Numbered from the stretch's first letter, positions 9,122 through 18,905 are shown. The stretch: DNA of 64,000 nt from SHZI01 sp963698405 (GCA_963698405.1 CAVOQT010000010.1:186001-250000), one strand, 5' to 3'. Numbers and translations: made by a program. Notes: generated by a model not told the origin, from the letters alone.

Positions 9122-11080
9122 ATGTATAGAACCGCTCTTCTGATTCTTGGTCTCGGCTTGTCACTGTGTCAGGCAGCGGTCGGCGCAGATGACTGGGCAT
9201 ATTACGGTGGCGATGAGGGCGGCAGCCGCTACTCAGCACTGCAGCAGATCGATCGGGACAATGTTGGCAAGCTGGAGCTGGCCTGGCAGTACCGTACCGG
9301 TGCCGTAGCTGCCAACCCGGACCTGAAAGCCATGATCGACTTTCAGGCCACGCCCACGCTGCTGCCTGCGGCGGCCGGTGCGCATCTGGTGGTGTGCGAT
9401 CCCTTCGGCAAGGTGATTGCACTGGATCCGGCCAGTGGCAAGGAACGCTGGATCATGGATCCGCAAATCGACAAGACACCTTATGCGGGGCGTTTCAAGT
9501 GCAAGGGCGTTGCCTACTGGGCCGATACCTCGGCACCGGCGGACGCCGCCTGCGCGCACCGCCTGTTTCTGGCCACTGCCGACAAGCGCCTGATCGCGAT
9601 GGATGCGCGCGACGGCAAGCTGTGTGCCGGATTCGGCGTACAGGGGCAGGTGGATGTCGATGTGCTGCTCCGCTCGCTGGTGCCGGCCGATGGCACGCAA
9701 CTCACGCAACTCGTCTCACCGCCGACCATGGTGCGGGATGTGGTCGCTGTGTCTTCGTTCTCGAACAAGTTCAAGACTGCATCGTCGGTGAATGGCGCGA
9801 TTCGCGGTTTCGATGCGCGTACCGGTGCGCTGCGCTGGAGTTTCGATCCGCTGGTGCGTGATGCATCTACCGGGCTGACGCCGACGCCGCAGCAGGTTGG
9901 CGGCGCAAATACCTGGGTGCCGATGTCGGCCGACAGTCCGCGTGACCTGCTGTTCGTGCCGACGGCTGGGCCGGCACCCAATTACTGGGGCGCACATCGG
10001 CCGGGTAACAATGACTATGCGAATTCGATCATCGCGCTGCGCGGATCGACGGGCGAGGTGGTCTGGCACTTTCAGACCCTGCACCACGATGTCTGGGACC
10101 GCGATGTCGGTTCATCGCCGATTCTCGCCGAGATCGATCGCGACGGGCGCAAGATTCCTGCCGTGATCCAGCTGGTCAAGACCGGCATGGTATTTGCGTT
10201 CAATCGTGAAACCGGCGAGCCGCTGTTCCCCATCGAGGAGCGGCCGGTGCCGACCGATACCGATATAGTGGGCGAGCAGTTGTCGCCGACCCAGCCCTTT
10301 CCGGTCAAGCCGCCAGTACTGGTGCGCAATACCATCTCGCCAGACGATGCATGGGGCTTCACGGTCTTTGACAGGAATGCCTGCCGCAAGAAGATCGCGT
10401 CCATGCGTCATGGCAGCCATTACGAGCCGATCATGACCACCGGCACCATTCTCTATCCACAGCCGGGCGGCGGCCCCAACTGGGGCGGCGGTGCCTTCGA
10501 CCCGCAGCGCAATCTGCTGATCACGCCGGTATCGCAGATTCCTTTTTACGTGAAGCTGATACCCAAGGCCGAAGTTGATCCGGAATATGCGAAGCGCCCT
10601 GAGGCTGGTGCACCGATGCAGGGGCCGGGTTACCTGGGCGGCACACCCTATGGCGTGAAGCAGGGACCGCTGATGTCACCGTCGTTCACGCCATGTACCG
10701 CACCGCCCTGGAACATGCTGGTGGCTGTCGATATGGTCAGTGGCGAGATCCGCTGGAAGATTCCCTTCGGCCGGCTCGACAAGCTGATGCCGTTTCCGAT
10801 TCCACTGAATCTGGGCGGGCCATCGGCCGGTGGGCCCATCGTTACCGCCAGTGGTCTGATCTTCATCGGCGCCACCTCCGATGACCGCGTGCGTGCCTAC
10901 GACATCGAGACTGGCGAGGAGTTGTGGGAGATGCGTGCGCCCACCTCGGCGATGGCAACGCCGATGACCTATGCGATCGATGGTCGGCAGTACGTGGTGT
11001 TCGCAGCCGGCGGACACTCCTGGTATGACGCCAAGGGCGTCGATGACTATGTGCTCGCCTACGCCTTGCCCGTGAAGTAG
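9122..11080 (+). CDS. PQQ-dependent dehydrogenase, glucose-dehydrogenase type without membrane domain
   Basis: 652 residues with a signal peptide (MYRTALLILGLGLSLCQA) and an eight-blade propeller of the quinoprotein alcohol/glucose dehydrogenase superfamily (starts WAYYGGDEGGSRYSALQQI). The sequence follows the periplasmic domain of E. coli Gcd: HHDVWDRD (about residue 320) holds the catalytic Asp and LVKTG (about 350) the catalytic Lys, and it ends MTYAIDGRQYVVFAAGGHSW...AYALP. The five N-terminal membrane helices of Gcd are missing, so electrons must go to a soluble carrier or a partner. It probably oxidises a sugar or alcohol in the periplasm using PQQ. It is followed by nothing cotranscribed. 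A second copy lies at 24.2 kb. No pqq synthesis genes are in the window. Confidence 0.85.
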   Translation: MYRTALLILGLGLSLCQAAVGADDWAYYGGDEGGSRYSALQQIDRDNVGKLELAWQYRTGAVAANPDLKAMIDFQATPTLLPAAAGAHLVVCDPFGKVIALDPASGKERWIMDPQIDKTPYAGRFKCKGVAYWADTSAPADAACAHRLFLATADKRLIAMDARDGKLCAGFGVQGQVDVDVLLRSLVPADGTQLTQLVSPPTMVRDVVAVSSFSNKFKTASSVNGAIRGFDARTGALRWSFDPLVRDASTGLTPTPQQVGGANTWVPMSADSPRDLLFVPTAGPAPNYWGAHRPGNNDYANSIIALRGSTGEVVWHFQTLHHDVWDRDVGSSPILAEIDRDGRKIPAVIQLVKTGMVFAFNRETGEPLFPIEERPVPTDTDIVGEQLSPTQPFPVKPPVLVRNTISPDDAWGFTVFDRNACRKKIASMRHGSHYEPIMTTGTILYPQPGGGPNWGGGAFDPQRNLLITPVSQIPFYVKLIPKAEVDPEYAKRPEAGAPMQGPGYLGGTPYGVKQGPLMSPSFTPCTAPPWNMLVAVDMVSGEIRWKIPFGRLDKLMPFPIPLNLGGPSAGGPIVTASGLIFIGATSDDRVRAYDIETGEELWEMRAPTSAMATPMTYAIDGRQYVVFAAGGHSWYDAKGVDDYVLAYALPVK

Positions 11081-11162
11081 CTTCCGTTTCCGACACCTCG
11101 CCGTGGGGTTGTGAGAACTGGCGCATGGCCACGGCCTGCGTTCAGCCGCTACGCTTCCGCGT

Positions 11163-11738
11163 ATGTTGGACTGGACCCTCATCAGCCTCGGCCTGCTGGC
11201 AGCACTTGCGACCAGCCTGGTGCTCGCCATTGCCGTCAAGGTCTGGCATGCCGGCCGCCGTTCGGGTGGGGGCGTCGATACCCTTCATCACAAGATTCGC
11301 GGCCTCGAGGCTGACCTGCGTGTTGCACAGCGCACGGCAGACGATATGCAGAATCAATGTCAGCAGCTGGCCGGGGAGCTCAGTCAGAGCACGGCGGAAC
11401 TGGCTGCGCTCAAGGACGAGGCAGCGCGCCATCACGACGTGGTCCATAAGCTCACGGCCGAGATCCAGCACGAGTGCCGCAAGACTGCGCAGCTGCGCAT
11501 GGAGTTGGCCGATCGTGCCGAAGAAATGGTGCGTACGCATGTACAGCTGCGCGATGTAACGACCGAGCTGGGTGTGACGCAGGTTGGTTCTGATGTGGTC
11601 GTCGACCAGATCGAACGGCTGACCCGCGAGCGTGACGATCTGAGCACGCTGGTTGAAGCCTTGCGGCGCGAGCTGGTGACGCAGTCCCGTGATCCGGGCC
11701 GCTCCGGTCTGCCGCGCGATCAGTTGGTCGATTACTGA
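11163..11738 (+). CDS. Membrane-anchored coiled-coil protein A
   Basis: 191 residues. One N-terminal helix (about 5-26, LISLGLLAALATSLVLAIAV) anchors a long cytoplasmic coiled coil (about 38-170). Not a family I can name. The C-terminal part IERLTRERDDLSTLVEAL resembles the corresponding part of the next gene (IDLQRERDELAGLVEEY), so the two are tandem paralogues. The stop and the next ATG share one base (TGATG at 11736-11740), a strong sign of translational coupling. A structural or scaffold role at the inner membrane is possible. Confidence 0.75.
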   Translation: MLDWTLISLGLLAALATSLVLAIAVKVWHAGRRSGGGVDTLHHKIRGLEADLRVAQRTADDMQNQCQQLAGELSQSTAELAALKDEAARHHDVVHKLTAEIQHECRKTAQLRMELADRAEEMVRTHVQLRDVTTELGVTQVGSDVVVDQIERLTRERDDLSTLVEALRRELVTQSRDPGRSGLPRDQLVDY

Positions 11739-12334
11739 TGGCCTATCTTGGTCTGATCGGTATCGGCTTGCTGTTCGGCCTGGTGCTGAGCGGTGTTGCC
11801 GTCGCATTCATCATCATGCGTGCCAATGGCGGCCCGCTCAAGGAAAGCCTGTTCGGCGATGCTTCACGTGCGCCGGCCTTTCCCGGTGCGAACAACACAC
11901 CCGAAGTGACTCCGGAGGCCGACAAGAAAATAAAAACCCTGCTCGAAGAGCTGCGGGTCACGCAACGACTGGTCGACCAGGGCCGCGTCGAGCGTGAACA
12001 GTTCATGAGCGCCGCGAAAGCGGGCAAAGCGGAGATCGATGCGCTGCGCGAGCGGGTGACCGAGCGCGAAGCACAGATCGAAATCCTGCAGGCGGATATC
12101 AAGGCAGCGGCAGTCCGCCAGGACGCGCTGCTTGCCGATCTCGATGAGCGTACCGAAGAGCTGTCGCGTATCAGTATGGAACTTCGCGATGCACGCACCG
12201 AACTCGAAGTTGCCGAGTCCGGCACTACGCTGACCGCCACCCAGATGATAGATCTGCAGCGCGAACGCGACGAACTGGCTGGCCTGGTCGAAGAATACCA
12301 GTCAGGCATCCGTGCCCGCCGCCAACAGGCCTGA
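11738..12334 (+). CDS. Membrane-anchored coiled-coil protein B
   Basis: 198 residues with an N-terminal transmembrane helix (about 3-26, LGLIGIGLLFGLVLSGVAVA) followed by a linker and a coiled coil (about 65-190). It starts inside the stop codon of its paralogue upstream. Function unknown. Both proteins resemble membrane-tethered coiled-coil scaffolds, but no catalytic motif is present. The next gene, an F420-type oxidoreductase, starts 54 bases downstream behind its own possible -10 box (TATACT at 12350-12355). Confidence 0.75.
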   Translation: MAYLGLIGIGLLFGLVLSGVAVAFIIMRANGGPLKESLFGDASRAPAFPGANNTPEVTPEADKKIKTLLEELRVTQRLVDQGRVEREQFMSAAKAGKAEIDALRERVTEREAQIEILQADIKAAAVRQDALLADLDERTEELSRISMELRDARTELEVAESGTTLTATQMIDLQRERDELAGLVEEYQSGIRARRQQA

Positions 12335-12388
12335 AGTCTCCACCAGTGTTTATACTGCACCGGGGAGCGGTACTCCCGGTGAATTCTC

Positions 12389-13429
12389 ATGCGTCTGGGT
12401 GTGGTTGCGGGCTACTCGCCGGCGGCGGTAAACCTTCCGCTGGACGAAATTCTTGAAGCCGAGCGGCTGGGTTACGACTCGGTCTGGACTTCTGAAGCCT
12501 ACGGCAGCGATGCGGTCTCGGTGGCGAGCTGGATCCTGGCGCGCACCACGCGTATCCGTGTGGGCACGGCGATCATGCAGATGCCGGCGCGCACACCCAC
12601 CTGTGCCGCGATGACGGCGATGACCCTGAATGCGCTGTCTGGCGGACGTTTCCTGCTCGGCCTCGGTCCTTCGGGTCCGCGCGTGGTCGAGGGCTGGTAC
12701 GGCGTGCCCTACGGGCGGCCGATGACCCGCACCCGTGAGTACATCGACATCGTGCGTCAGATCGCCGGCCGCCGCGCGCCGTTGCGTCACGACGGCTTTC
12801 ACTATCAGATCCCTTATAAGGGTGCTGACGGCACCGGCCTCGGGCGGCCGATGCAGAGCATTCTGCATGCTGATGAGCAGTTGCGTATCTATACGGCGGC
12901 AGTCACGCCGACGGGCCTGAGTACAGCAGCAGAGATTGCCGATGGCGTATTCCCGATCTGGATGGACCCGGAGCGCTTCGATCTGCTCGGGCCGCATCTG
13001 CAGGCGGGTTTCGCCAAAGGTGGGCAGGGCCGTACGCTGGCTGATTTCGATGTAGCTCCTTTCGTGCCGGTTGCGCTCGGCGATGACCTGGATGCCTGCC
13101 GTGCGCCGATCCGCGCGCATCTCGCGCTGTATATCGGTGGTATGGGGCCGCGCCAGAAGAATTTCTATACCGACTATGTACGGCGCATGGGTTATGCAGC
13201 CGAGGCCGACCAGATCCAGACGCTGTATCTCGCAGGCCGCAAGGATGAAGCGGCGGCGGCCGTGCCGGACCGTCTGGTCGATGCGATCGCACTGGTCGGG
13301 CCGGCAGTGCGCATCCGTGAGCGCCTCGCGGTGTGGAAAGCGGCAGCAGCACGTGGCGAGATCGGTTCGATGCTGCTGGCGCGCGCCTCGGTCGATGCGC
13401 TGCGCCTGGTGGCTGAAGAACTGCTCTGA
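12389..13429 (+). CDS. Luciferase-like (LLM class) oxidoreductase, probably F420-dependent
   Basis: 346 residues with a bacterial-luciferase TIM barrel. The N-terminus MRLGVVAGYSP and the segments YDSVWTSEAYGSDAVS, GTAIMQMPARTP and GGRFLLGLGPSGPRVVEGW match the LLM subfamily that uses coenzyme F420 in actinobacteria. It would transfer hydride between F420H2 and an unknown substrate. This is supported by a whole F420 synthesis operon at 30-36 kb in the same window; cofactor choice is otherwise inference. It precedes a second LLM protein by 52 bases, probably in one operon. ATG 12389 follows CGGTGA; a small imperfect hairpin (12359-12378) lies upstream. Confidence 0.85.
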   Translation: MRLGVVAGYSPAAVNLPLDEILEAERLGYDSVWTSEAYGSDAVSVASWILARTTRIRVGTAIMQMPARTPTCAAMTAMTLNALSGGRFLLGLGPSGPRVVEGWYGVPYGRPMTRTREYIDIVRQIAGRRAPLRHDGFHYQIPYKGADGTGLGRPMQSILHADEQLRIYTAAVTPTGLSTAAEIADGVFPIWMDPERFDLLGPHLQAGFAKGGQGRTLADFDVAPFVPVALGDDLDACRAPIRAHLALYIGGMGPRQKNFYTDYVRRMGYAAEADQIQTLYLAGRKDEAAAAVPDRLVDAIALVGPAVRIRERLAVWKAAAARGEIGSMLLARASVDALRLVAEELL

Positions 13430-13481
13430 GAGCTGCTATGAGCAGCGCACTGCCAGGCAATAGAACAGGGAGCCGCTAACC

Positions 13482-14495
13482 GTGCAGATCGACGTGATTC
13501 TGGATGCGCGCGCCAAGGCGCAGGAACTGGCTGAACTCGGCCAACTGGCAGAACGCTGCGGCATCGGCGGGGTGTGGGTATCAAGCCTGCTCGATTCCCG
13601 TGATCCTTTCGCGAACATGGCACTGCTCGCGCAGAGCACCAAGCGTATCCGCCTCGGTCCGATCGCCGTGAATCCCTTCGATACACACCCGGTGAAGATC
13701 GCCTCGGCACTGCTCACCTTGAACGAAATGGCGGCTGGCCGCGCACGCATCGTCATCGGTGGTGGTGGCGAGGCGCTGCAGGCGCTGGATATTCAGCCCG
13801 CGCGCCGTGTGCGCGCCGTGCGTGAGTGTGTCGAGATCATCCGTGCTGCCGCCAGCGGCGAGCGCGTCAGTTACGCGGGCGAACTGTTCCGTGTCAGCAA
13901 TCTGCAACTGCGCTGGCTGGAGTCCGTGCCGCCTGCGATACAGGTCGGCGCGAGCCAGCAACAGATGCTGCGTATGGCAGCCGGCTGTGCCGACGGCATC
14001 ATGATGAGCGACATGCCGCCGGGTCCGGCATCACAGGCCATCGCCACGCTGGATGCTGCGCTGAAATCACACGGCCGCCAGCGGCCAGAATTCACGACCA
14101 ACGTATTCACTGCCTGGCACGTTTATCAGGATCGCGAACAGGCACTGCGCGAAGCGCGTCGCTGGCTGCTGTTGCGGGGCATCTTCCGCCCCTGGCTGCT
14201 CGCCGAATTTCTGGATCCGGCTGATGTCGATCTCGTGATGGCCAGCGAGGCCGCCTTCGCCAGGGCTTTTGCCGCCGGTAGCCACCTCGTCGAAGGCGTT
14301 CCCGATCGCGTGCTCGACAAGATGGTCGACAAGCTCACGGTCTCTGGTTCGCCTGACAAACTCGAAGCGGTAATCGACAAGCTGCGCAAGTTGCGCGCGG
14401 CGGGTTTCAGCAGCGTCGCGCTGCGTTTGTATGCAGACCCGGCCGCTTCGATCCGCTTGATCGGGGAGCGGGTGCTGCCTGCGTTGCAGGATTAA
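13482..14495 (+). CDS. Luciferase-like (LLM class) flavin/F420-dependent oxidoreductase
   Basis: 337 residues, GTG start at 13482 with AGGGAG upstream. It has the LLM barrel features: VWVSSLLDSRDPFANMA, LGPIAVNPFDTHP, GRARIVIGGGGEAL, and a C-terminal segment VSGSPDKLEAVIDKLRKLRA typical of this superfamily. It resembles methylenetetrahydromethanopterin-reductase-like members, many of which bind F420 and some FMN. It lies 52 bases behind another LLM oxidoreductase and 72 bases ahead of the fumarase gene. The substrate cannot be told from sequence. Confidence 0.85.
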   Translation: MQIDVILDARAKAQELAELGQLAERCGIGGVWVSSLLDSRDPFANMALLAQSTKRIRLGPIAVNPFDTHPVKIASALLTLNEMAAGRARIVIGGGGEALQALDIQPARRVRAVRECVEIIRAAASGERVSYAGELFRVSNLQLRWLESVPPAIQVGASQQQMLRMAAGCADGIMMSDMPPGPASQAIATLDAALKSHGRQRPEFTTNVFTAWHVYQDREQALREARRWLLLRGIFRPWLLAEFLDPADVDLVMASEAAFARAFAAGSHLVEGVPDRVLDKMVDKLTVSGSPDKLEAVIDKLRKLRAAGFSSVALRLYADPAASIRLIGERVLPALQD

Positions 14496-14567
14496 GTTCG
14501 GGTAGCGCGCCCTGCGCCGACAGATTGCCTATACTCCACGCCGTTTTTTCCAGTCCAGGACAGGTCC

Positions 14568-16082
14568 ATGACCACCATCCGCCAGGAAGACTTCATCCAG
14601 AGCGTCGCCGACGCGTTCCAGTTCATCTCCTGCTATCACCCGGTCGATTACATCCGGGCGTTGCACGAGGCCTGGCAGCGCGAGGAGTCGCCGGCAGCGA
14701 AGGACGCCATGGCGCAGATCCTCATCAACTCGCGCATGGCCGCCGAAGGTCACCGGCCGATCTGCCAGGACACCGGTATCTGCATGGCCTTCGTGCGGGT
14801 TGGCATGAACGTGCGCTGGGATGCGCAGCTTTCGCTCGCCGAGATGGTCAACGAGGGCGTGCGCCGCGCCTATCTCGACCCGCACAACAAGCTGCGCGCC
14901 TCGGTGCTCGCTGACCCCGATGGCAAGCGCAAAAGTACTGGTGACAACACACCGGCGGTGACGCACGTTGAACTCGTGCCGGGCGATGAAGTGGAAGTGA
15001 TCGTCGCGGCCAAGGGCGGCGGCTCGGAGAACAAGTCGAAGTTCGCCATGCTGTTGCCGAACGACAGCATCGTCGATTGGGTGCTCGCGCAGGTGCCGAC
15101 CATGGGTGCCGACTGGTGTCCGCCCGGGCTGCTGTCGATAGGCATTGGTGGCACACCGGAGAAGGCCATGCTGATGGCCAAGTGGGCCATGATGGAGCCG
15201 ATCAATATTCACGAACTGCGCGCCCGTGGCCCGCAAAATCGAGCCGAGGAACTGCGGCTGGAGCTCTTCGAGAAGGTCAATGCGCTCGGTATCGGCGCGC
15301 AGGGCCTGGGTGGACTCTCCACCGTGCTCGACGTCAAGGTTACCGACTATCCGACGCACGCGGCCTCGAAGCCTGTGGCGCTGCTGCCAAACTGCGCGGC
15401 CACGCGTCACGCTCACTTCGTGCTCGATGGCTCGGGTCCGGCAACGCTCGATCCGCCGAGCCTCGCCGACTGGCCGGCGCTCACGCTCGACTTCGCCTCG
15501 AGCCGCCGCGTCGATCTCGATACGCTGCGCCGGGAAGACATCGCCGACTGGAAGGCGGGCGAGCGCCTGCTGCTCTCCGGGAAACTTCTGACCGGACGCG
15601 ATGCCGCCCACAAGCGCCTCGTCGAGATGCTTGCACGCGGCGAGCAGCTGCCGGTCGATTTCACCAACCGCTTCATTTATTACGTTGGTCCCGTCGATCC
15701 GGTGGGCGATGAAGTCGTGGGACCTGCTGGCCCCACCACCGCCTCGCGCATGGACCGCTTCACCGCGCCGCTACTCGAGCAGACCGGCCTCATGGGCATG
15801 GTCGGCAAGGCCGGACGCGGTGCAGAAACCATCGACACCATCCGCAAGAACGGCGCGGTGTACTGTGTCGCCGTCGGCGGCGCGGCTTATCTTGTCTCCA
15901 AGGCCATCCGCAAGTCGCGCGTACTCGCTTTCGAGGACCTCGGCATGGAAGCGATTTACGAGTTTGAAGTGAAGGACATGCCGGTCACCGTCGCTGTCGA
16001 CTCGGCCGGCAACGCCGTGCACAAGACCGGCCCTGCCGAGTGGCGGGCGAAGATCGGCAAGATCCCGGTGGTGGTGGAGTAG
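14568..16082 (+). CDS. Class I (iron-sulfur) fumarate hydratase
   Basis: 504 residues, alpha and beta parts of the 4Fe-4S hydro-lyase family fused as in FumA/FumB. The three cluster cysteines are visible in ICQDTGIC (near residue 65-72), DWCPPGLLSIGIGG (near 183) and LPNCAATRH (near 275). The beta part contains GPTTASRMD and KNGAVYCVAVGGAAYL. It interconverts fumarate and malate in the citric acid cycle, in the cytoplasm. Start ATG 14568 behind CAGGACAGGTCC. The last 45 bases are found again, diverged, at 22694-22738. Confidence 0.93.
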   Translation: MTTIRQEDFIQSVADAFQFISCYHPVDYIRALHEAWQREESPAAKDAMAQILINSRMAAEGHRPICQDTGICMAFVRVGMNVRWDAQLSLAEMVNEGVRRAYLDPHNKLRASVLADPDGKRKSTGDNTPAVTHVELVPGDEVEVIVAAKGGGSENKSKFAMLLPNDSIVDWVLAQVPTMGADWCPPGLLSIGIGGTPEKAMLMAKWAMMEPINIHELRARGPQNRAEELRLELFEKVNALGIGAQGLGGLSTVLDVKVTDYPTHAASKPVALLPNCAATRHAHFVLDGSGPATLDPPSLADWPALTLDFASSRRVDLDTLRREDIADWKAGERLLLSGKLLTGRDAAHKRLVEMLARGEQLPVDFTNRFIYYVGPVDPVGDEVVGPAGPTTASRMDRFTAPLLEQTGLMGMVGKAGRGAETIDTIRKNGAVYCVAVGGAAYLVSKAIRKSRVLAFEDLGMEAIYEFEVKDMPVTVAVDSAGNAVHKTGPAEWRAKIGKIPVVVE

Positions 16083-16131
16083 GCGGCGAGGTTGCGCCCG
16101 GCGGTGAACCTGGTGGCCGGTACCGGCTGAT

Positions 16132-16539
16132 TCAACCGGCTGCCAGCTGCCGCAGGGATTCCGGCAAGCTCACCGACTTGCCGCTGACGGGGTTGATCCA
16201 GACGATCTTGGCGCTGCCTTCGGCATACAGTTTTTCATCGCCTTGCAGACGTAGTTCGTAGAAAGTCAGCAGGCTGGAACGTCCGGCATGCCCGGCAAAC
16301 ATTCGTACCTCGACCGTGCCGGGGTAGTTAAGCGGTAACAGGAAGCTGCAATCCGCATGGACGATGACCGGCGCCTCTTGCTGGGGGTTGCAGTGATAGC
16401 CAGCCATCTCGATCCATTCAACGCGCGCCTGCTCCATGTAGCGGAAGTAAATGGTGTTATTGACGTGCTCGTAGGCATCCATGTCGCCCCAGCGGATGGC
16501 CTGATGGCTGACGTGAACCAGTTTGCGGGGATGTTCCAT
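16132..16539 (-). CDS. Acyl-CoA thioesterase of the 4HBT (hotdog) family
   Basis: 135 residues, a complete YbgC/FadM-like hotdog protein. The signature IRWGDMDAYEHVNNTIYFRYM carries the catalytic Asp (DMDAYEHVNN). Such enzymes hydrolyse acyl-CoA thioesters in the cytoplasm; chain-length preference is not readable. It is convergent with the fumarase gene (49 bases between stops) and divergent from the lipoprotein at 16.7 kb. Confidence 0.88.
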   Translation of the reverse strand: MEHPRKLVHVSHQAIRWGDMDAYEHVNNTIYFRYMEQARVEWIEMAGYHCNPQQEAPVIVHADCSFLLPLNYPGTVEVRMFAGHAGRSSLLTFYELRLQGDEKLYAEGSAKIVWINPVSGKSVSLPESLRQLAAG

Positions 16540-16712
16540 GGTTAGCCTTGTCGTGATGCCGGACGATAGGTGCCGAGCATATCGAAAACCCGTGCGTACG
16601 GTACGACGTATGAGTAAGGTTCATGTGTCCCTTGGCGCAGGATTCCGGGTCTCTGCTCGCGAGCTGCTCCATCAGGCTTTTCTGCGCTGCCGTATTCTCC
16701 TGGAGGGCTGCC

Positions 16713-18833
16713 ATGAAACGTGACCAGTCTGTTGATTGTGGTGCGCACCGGATTGCCGGATTTGCACTGTTGTGTCTGGTGGTGCTGACAGGACTTCCCG
16801 GTTGTGGAGGTGGCGGAGGTTCCCCGTCACCTGCAATTGTCGTCAACAGCGTGTTGGACGATGCGTCGCCTCCGGCCGGGACAGTAACGCTTCGGTCGGC
16901 TCTCGCGCAGGCCGCATCCGGTCAGCGCATCACTTTCGATCAAACCCTCAACGGCAGCACTATCAATCTGATCTTCGTCGGTGAAGAACACACCGTTCTT
17001 GTCGGCGAGGTGATGGGCTTTGACGACGCGAACAACATCTCCTATCTCGTTGGTTATTTTGACCGGGATTACGGAAGGTCAGCACTTTTCGCTGACAAGA
17101 ACGTTGTCATCGATGCAGAAAATCTTCCTGATGGCATCACGGTAAGTTGGGGCGGTACAGAAGCCGCGAGGGTTCTGGCGGTGTCCGGTGATCTGACGCT
17201 GACGAATGTTGCGATCACGGGCGGCAACAGTGTTTTTGATGTGGCCGAGGATGTTGGTCAGCACCCGGATGATGATCAGACCTCTACCCTTGCAAGAGGT
17301 GCGGGACTCGCCGTTTGGGGAGTTGCGAGCTTGAGCGACTGCACTATCTACGACAATCATGCGATTGGAGACGATGCCGATACCTCTCGTGACGGCGGCG
17401 CGTACGGCGGTGGCGTCTACGCAGACACCGTTGTGATGGACAACTGCGTTGTCAGTGGCAATACGGTTTATGGGGGAGGTGCGGCCGGAGGAGGCGTCTT
17501 TTCCGTCGGCGGACGTGATACCAGAGTCGATGTTTCTTCGATTCGTCATTCTGCGATTACTGAAAACCGGATTGTCGGACTTTTTGCCTACGGTGGCGGC
17601 GTGTACTCGGATGGCGGTGGAATCGGGCGGTCTACAAGACTGCAGGTTGAAAACAGCACCATCGCGAGGAATCGTGTCGAACCACCGGTACTCCCGATCT
17701 TCCTGTTTGGCCTGCTGGATATCGGATACTGGCGAGGTGGTGGCCTCTATATGTCCAACGGATACATGCAGGTTCAAAGCAGCACCGTTGTTGAAAACCA
17801 GGTGTTTGGAAAACCGCGCACCACTGAGCTGGATAAACCAAATATGGCGGGCGGTATTGCTGCGACCATAGGCAACGCCCACGCGGTAGAAGACATGATC
17901 ATTGGTCATTCCATTGTCGTCGGGAACACCGTTCACGAGATCAGTGGCGTCGAAGCTGGTGGCTATATCATCGGCAGCGTTTATCCGCACGATATCTTCA
18001 CCGGATCCGTCTTCGAATTCCGCAGCATGGGATATAACCGGATCGGGGTCATCGATTTTGACCAGATACTGGTGCCGATTGGTGAGCCAGGCTGGGCTTC
18101 ATTCTCGCGCAAACATTATCCGAAAGTGGACGATGAGGATGGCGTGGTTCCCGGTGATGTGCTTGGCAGTGAGACGCTGTCCACAGTGATCAATTCCCAT
18201 GGTGTTGAAGCCGATCCCTTTGCAGTGCTCTATTACGAGCCCGTGGGCCGCGCTCTGAACCAGCTTCCCGGTGGAAACTACAACGTGACCGAGGTTCTCG
18301 GTGAACTGGTTGGGCAGCAGAATGAAGGCAGGAACCCTCTCCTGCTTCCACTGATACTGGGTCAAATCCAGGATGTTTACGGTCAGCAGGATTTCGAGAG
18401 TGAGTTCAGGAACTGGTTTCAAGAGTTCCTGCTGGACGTTGATCCGGACACCGCCGGATCCCAGCGCTATGTCAATTGCAATAACGTTACTACAGACACG
18501 ATAGAGCAGGCCTACTGGTGTGGTCCCGCACGAACCTGGACTCAATTTGAATATAACCACGCTTATATCGAGTTTTGGCATCATCTCGATTCGGCGCTTG
18601 CGAATGAAATTGCTGAAGTCAACGTGGATCAGATTGGCAGCCTGGGGCCCGCACTGATGAACGACGATGTCTGGATCTCACTTTTTGGTCTGGGTAATAG
18701 CTATTTCAATGGCATCACAGTACGCCTCACTGAGCGGACTCTGGGCGTCAATCCACTGGGCACTGATCAGTTGGGTAATCCAAGGCCCGCGAACCTCCTC
18801 GGCGATATCGGGGCAGTGGAAATCGACAATTAG
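16713..18833 (+). CDS. Beta-helix lipoprotein with CSLREA-like N-terminus
   Basis: 706 residues from ATG 16713, chosen because CTGGAGG lies just upstream and a lipoprotein signal follows directly (lipobox LPGC near residue 30, then a Gly-rich tether). The mature start (VVNSVLDDASPPAGTVTLRSAL...ITFDQ) resembles the CSLREA region that precedes right-handed parallel beta-helices. Residues 170-430 show repeated short strands with GGG turns (GGGVYADTVVMDNCVVSGN, GGGLYMSNGYMQVQSST). The C-terminal 200 residues are not repetitive. Likely anchored in the outer membrane or exposed at the surface; function unknown, possibly polysaccharide binding or cleavage. GC content appears lower than in the flanking genes. 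Confidence 0.75.
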   Translation: MKRDQSVDCGAHRIAGFALLCLVVLTGLPGCGGGGGSPSPAIVVNSVLDDASPPAGTVTLRSALAQAASGQRITFDQTLNGSTINLIFVGEEHTVLVGEVMGFDDANNISYLVGYFDRDYGRSALFADKNVVIDAENLPDGITVSWGGTEAARVLAVSGDLTLTNVAITGGNSVFDVAEDVGQHPDDDQTSTLARGAGLAVWGVASLSDCTIYDNHAIGDDADTSRDGGAYGGGVYADTVVMDNCVVSGNTVYGGGAAGGGVFSVGGRDTRVDVSSIRHSAITENRIVGLFAYGGGVYSDGGGIGRSTRLQVENSTIARNRVEPPVLPIFLFGLLDIGYWRGGGLYMSNGYMQVQSSTVVENQVFGKPRTTELDKPNMAGGIAATIGNAHAVEDMIIGHSIVVGNTVHEISGVEAGGYIIGSVYPHDIFTGSVFEFRSMGYNRIGVIDFDQILVPIGEPGWASFSRKHYPKVDDEDGVVPGDVLGSETLSTVINSHGVEADPFAVLYYEPVGRALNQLPGGNYNVTEVLGELVGQQNEGRNPLLLPLILGQIQDVYGQQDFESEFRNWFQEFLLDVDPDTAGSQRYVNCNNVTTDTIEQAYWCGPARTWTQFEYNHAYIEFWHHLDSALANEIAEVNVDQIGSLGPALMNDDVWISLFGLGNSYFNGITVRLTERTLGVNPLGTDQLGNPRPANLLGDIGAVEIDN

Positions 18834-18905
18834 TCTTGTGGCTGCATTCAGCACCAGCGCGTTCTGGTAGGCTGCGGGCCACGGTTGCCGGGCAGAGCTT
18901 TACGC

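Noticed and set aside
12359..12378. Hairpin upstream of the LLM gene as a terminator
   Set aside because: Arms are imperfect, no T tract follows, and it lies downstream of a possible -10 box for the next gene.
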